A stretch of DNA of 6,905 nt from Burkholderiales bacterium. GTDB lineage: Bacteria > Pseudomonadota > Gammaproteobacteria > Burkholderiales > Burkholderiaceae_C. The stretch spans positions 1 to 6,905 of the forward strand of contig SXSX01000202.1 in the NCBI GenBank assembly GCA_005793295.1, given 5' to 3'. Made by a program: the position numbers and the translations under genes. Below are positions 5,893-6,905 of the stretch, in pieces. How positions within the stretch are numbered: position 1 is the stretch's first letter; the number at the start of each line of letters is the position of its first letter. The notes below the pieces were generated by a model. It was not told the DNA's origin. It ran no database searches and worked only from the letters and a program-made list of their open reading frames with translations.

Positions 5893-6905
5893 ATGAGTAA
5901 TTTCCAAATTAGTTTGGCGATGATTGGGGGCTTGGTTTTGGCGTTTGTCGTAGCCCAAAGTGCGTGGTCCTCGCGCAGCAGCCGCCCTAAGCAAGCAGAT
6001 CAGCCGGAGGGAACGTCCGAGGATTCGACCGACGCCTCGCAAAACCCACAAGAACCGGGTGATCAGCAATCCGACCAAGACCCAGAAAATACGGGTACTC
6101 CGCAAGAGCCCGGCTTAGATGACTTCGACAACGAGGACTTTGCTCCTGCGTTTATAAAAACCGTCGCCGCGCGTCGTGCGCCTCTAGACGCGCTTATCGA
6201 CGTGATTGCGCCAGTTAATCTTGACCCCGCCGAAGACCCCGTCGCAGGCGAAGTTGTAATCGCTGCTTTGCCCAGTACCCGCCGCGTGGGCTCTAAACCC
6301 TTTGCTATTGATGGATTGAACGAGGACACCCAATTGTGGGAGCCTCCGCAAGCCGGTTCTTTCTACAGCGCTTTTCAAAGCGGAGTTCAACTCGCTAACC
6401 GCTCCGGCGCGCTTGACGATATGGAGTACTCTGAATTTGTTATAAAAACGCAGGCTTTTGCCGATGCTATAGGCGCAACGCCTGAGATTCCTGAAATGCG
6501 CGATGAAGTGGCTCGCGGTCGTGAGTTAGATCACTTTGCGAGCCAAAGTGATGCGCAATTGGGTGTGAATTTGCGAGCAAGAAATGCGTCTTGGAGCCCG
6601 GGTTATGTTCACCAAATCGCAGCCCAACACGGCTTTGTTCTGGGCCAGTTGCCTGGGCGAATGGTCTTGCCTGCAACAACCCAAGGCCTGCCGCCAATTT
6701 TGTCTTTGACATTTGATAGCCAGGCCGCTATGGCTGAAGACCCTGCGCAATCGGCGATTCGCGAATTGATTTTTCATTTGGACGTTCCGCAAGTGGACCG
6801 CGACGCCAAACCTTTCGAGAAAATGTGTTTAGCCGCCCAATCCATGGCGCAAACCATGGATGGTTTGGTGACCGATGACAACGGACAAGCCTTGTCTACC
6901 CAATC
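5893..6905 (+). CDS. zipA: Cell division protein ZipA, FtsZ-binding membrane anchor (runs off right edge)
   Basis: ZipA tethers FtsZ polymers to the inner membrane during Z-ring assembly. The frame stays open from ATG 5893 to the window end, 337 residues plus two bases. Visible parts are an N-terminal membrane segment (about 6-25, ISLAMIGGLVLAFVVAQSAW), a basic stretch behind it (SSRSSRPK, 26-33) fitting an N-out, cytoplasmic-C topology, an acidic P/Q-rich linker (about 35-85, with PQEPG at 52-56 and 70-74), and the C-terminal FtsZ-binding domain with LDALIDVIAPVNLD (98-111), GVQLANRSGALDDMEYSEF (164-182), ELDHFASQSDAQL (211-223), WSPGYVHQIAAQHGF (234-248) and LPGRMVLPA (253-261). These resemble Burkholderiales ZipA, sometimes annotated loosely as an FtsZ-related division protein. 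The Shine-Dalgarno is weak (GAGAT, 5882-5886). It lies 35 bp after smc. Only the last part of the domain is missing. In related genomes ligA commonly follows, but that lies outside this window. Confidence 0.9.
   Translation, partial: MSNFQISLAMIGGLVLAFVVAQSAWSSRSSRPKQADQPEGTSEDSTDASQNPQEPGDQQSDQDPENTGTPQEPGLDDFDNEDFAPAFIKTVAARRAPLDALIDVIAPVNLDPAEDPVAGEVVIAALPSTRRVGSKPFAIDGLNEDTQLWEPPQAGSFYSAFQSGVQLANRSGALDDMEYSEFVIKTQAFADAIGATPEIPEMRDEVARGRELDHFASQSDAQLGVNLRARNASWSPGYVHQIAAQHGFVLGQLPGRMVLPATTQGLPPILSLTFDSQAAMAEDPAQSAIRELIFHLDVPQVDRDAKPFEKMCLAAQSMAQTMDGLVTDDNGQALSTQ

Noticed and set aside
5680..6105. 141-codon minus-strand frame across the smc-zipA junction
   Set aside because: It overlaps the conserved SMC C-terminus and the ZipA N-terminus, both clearly real, and shows no recognisable domain.
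1..6905. A defence island, mobile element, toxin-antitoxin pair or biosynthetic cluster
   Set aside because: All long frames on the coding strands are accounted for by conserved housekeeping genes and one HPt protein; there are no insertion-sequence ends, spacer arrays or foreign-looking genes.

Overview
The window is a conserved housekeeping region of a bacterial chromosome. The gene content (dapC-dapD on one strand, smc-zipA on the other), the proteobacterial type of SMC hinge and the form of the ZipA C-terminal domain point to a betaproteobacterium of the order Burkholderiales. The family Comamonadaceae fits best. Base composition looks moderate, with frequent TTA and TTG leucine codons, which suggests one of the lower-GC freshwater-type members. 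The placement is inference from remembered family sequences; no database search was run.

Layout. Positions 1-1719 are on the minus strand. dapC (succinyl-DAP aminotransferase, complete) is followed after 42 bp by the start of dapD (tetrahydrodipicolinate N-succinyltransferase), which runs off the left edge. Both enzymes act in the succinylase branch of lysine and meso-diaminopimelate synthesis, which feeds peptidoglycan. Positions 1720-1834 are a divergent intergenic region. Positions 1835-2194 on the plus strand encode a small stand-alone histidine-phosphotransfer (HPt) protein with an intact HSLKG motif. A 147-bp intergenic region with a plausible sigma70-type promoter leads into smc (2342-5857, chromosome condensation ATPase, complete). 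After 35 bp comes zipA (from 5893, FtsZ-binding membrane anchor), which runs off the right edge.

How the genes fit together. The left arm makes a cell-wall precursor and the right arm couples chromosome organisation (SMC) to Z-ring assembly (ZipA). The one gene not explained by this theme is the orphan HPt protein, which has no histidine kinase or response regulator beside it here. It is the most interesting item in the window.

No mobile element, CRISPR array, tRNA, rRNA, defence system or clear intrinsic terminator was seen. No gene-free stretch exceeds 150 bp. I found no convincing new multi-gene system. The findings are mostly modest: the orphan HPt, unusual start and leader features of dapC, dapD and smc, and possible regulatory DNA upstream of smc.
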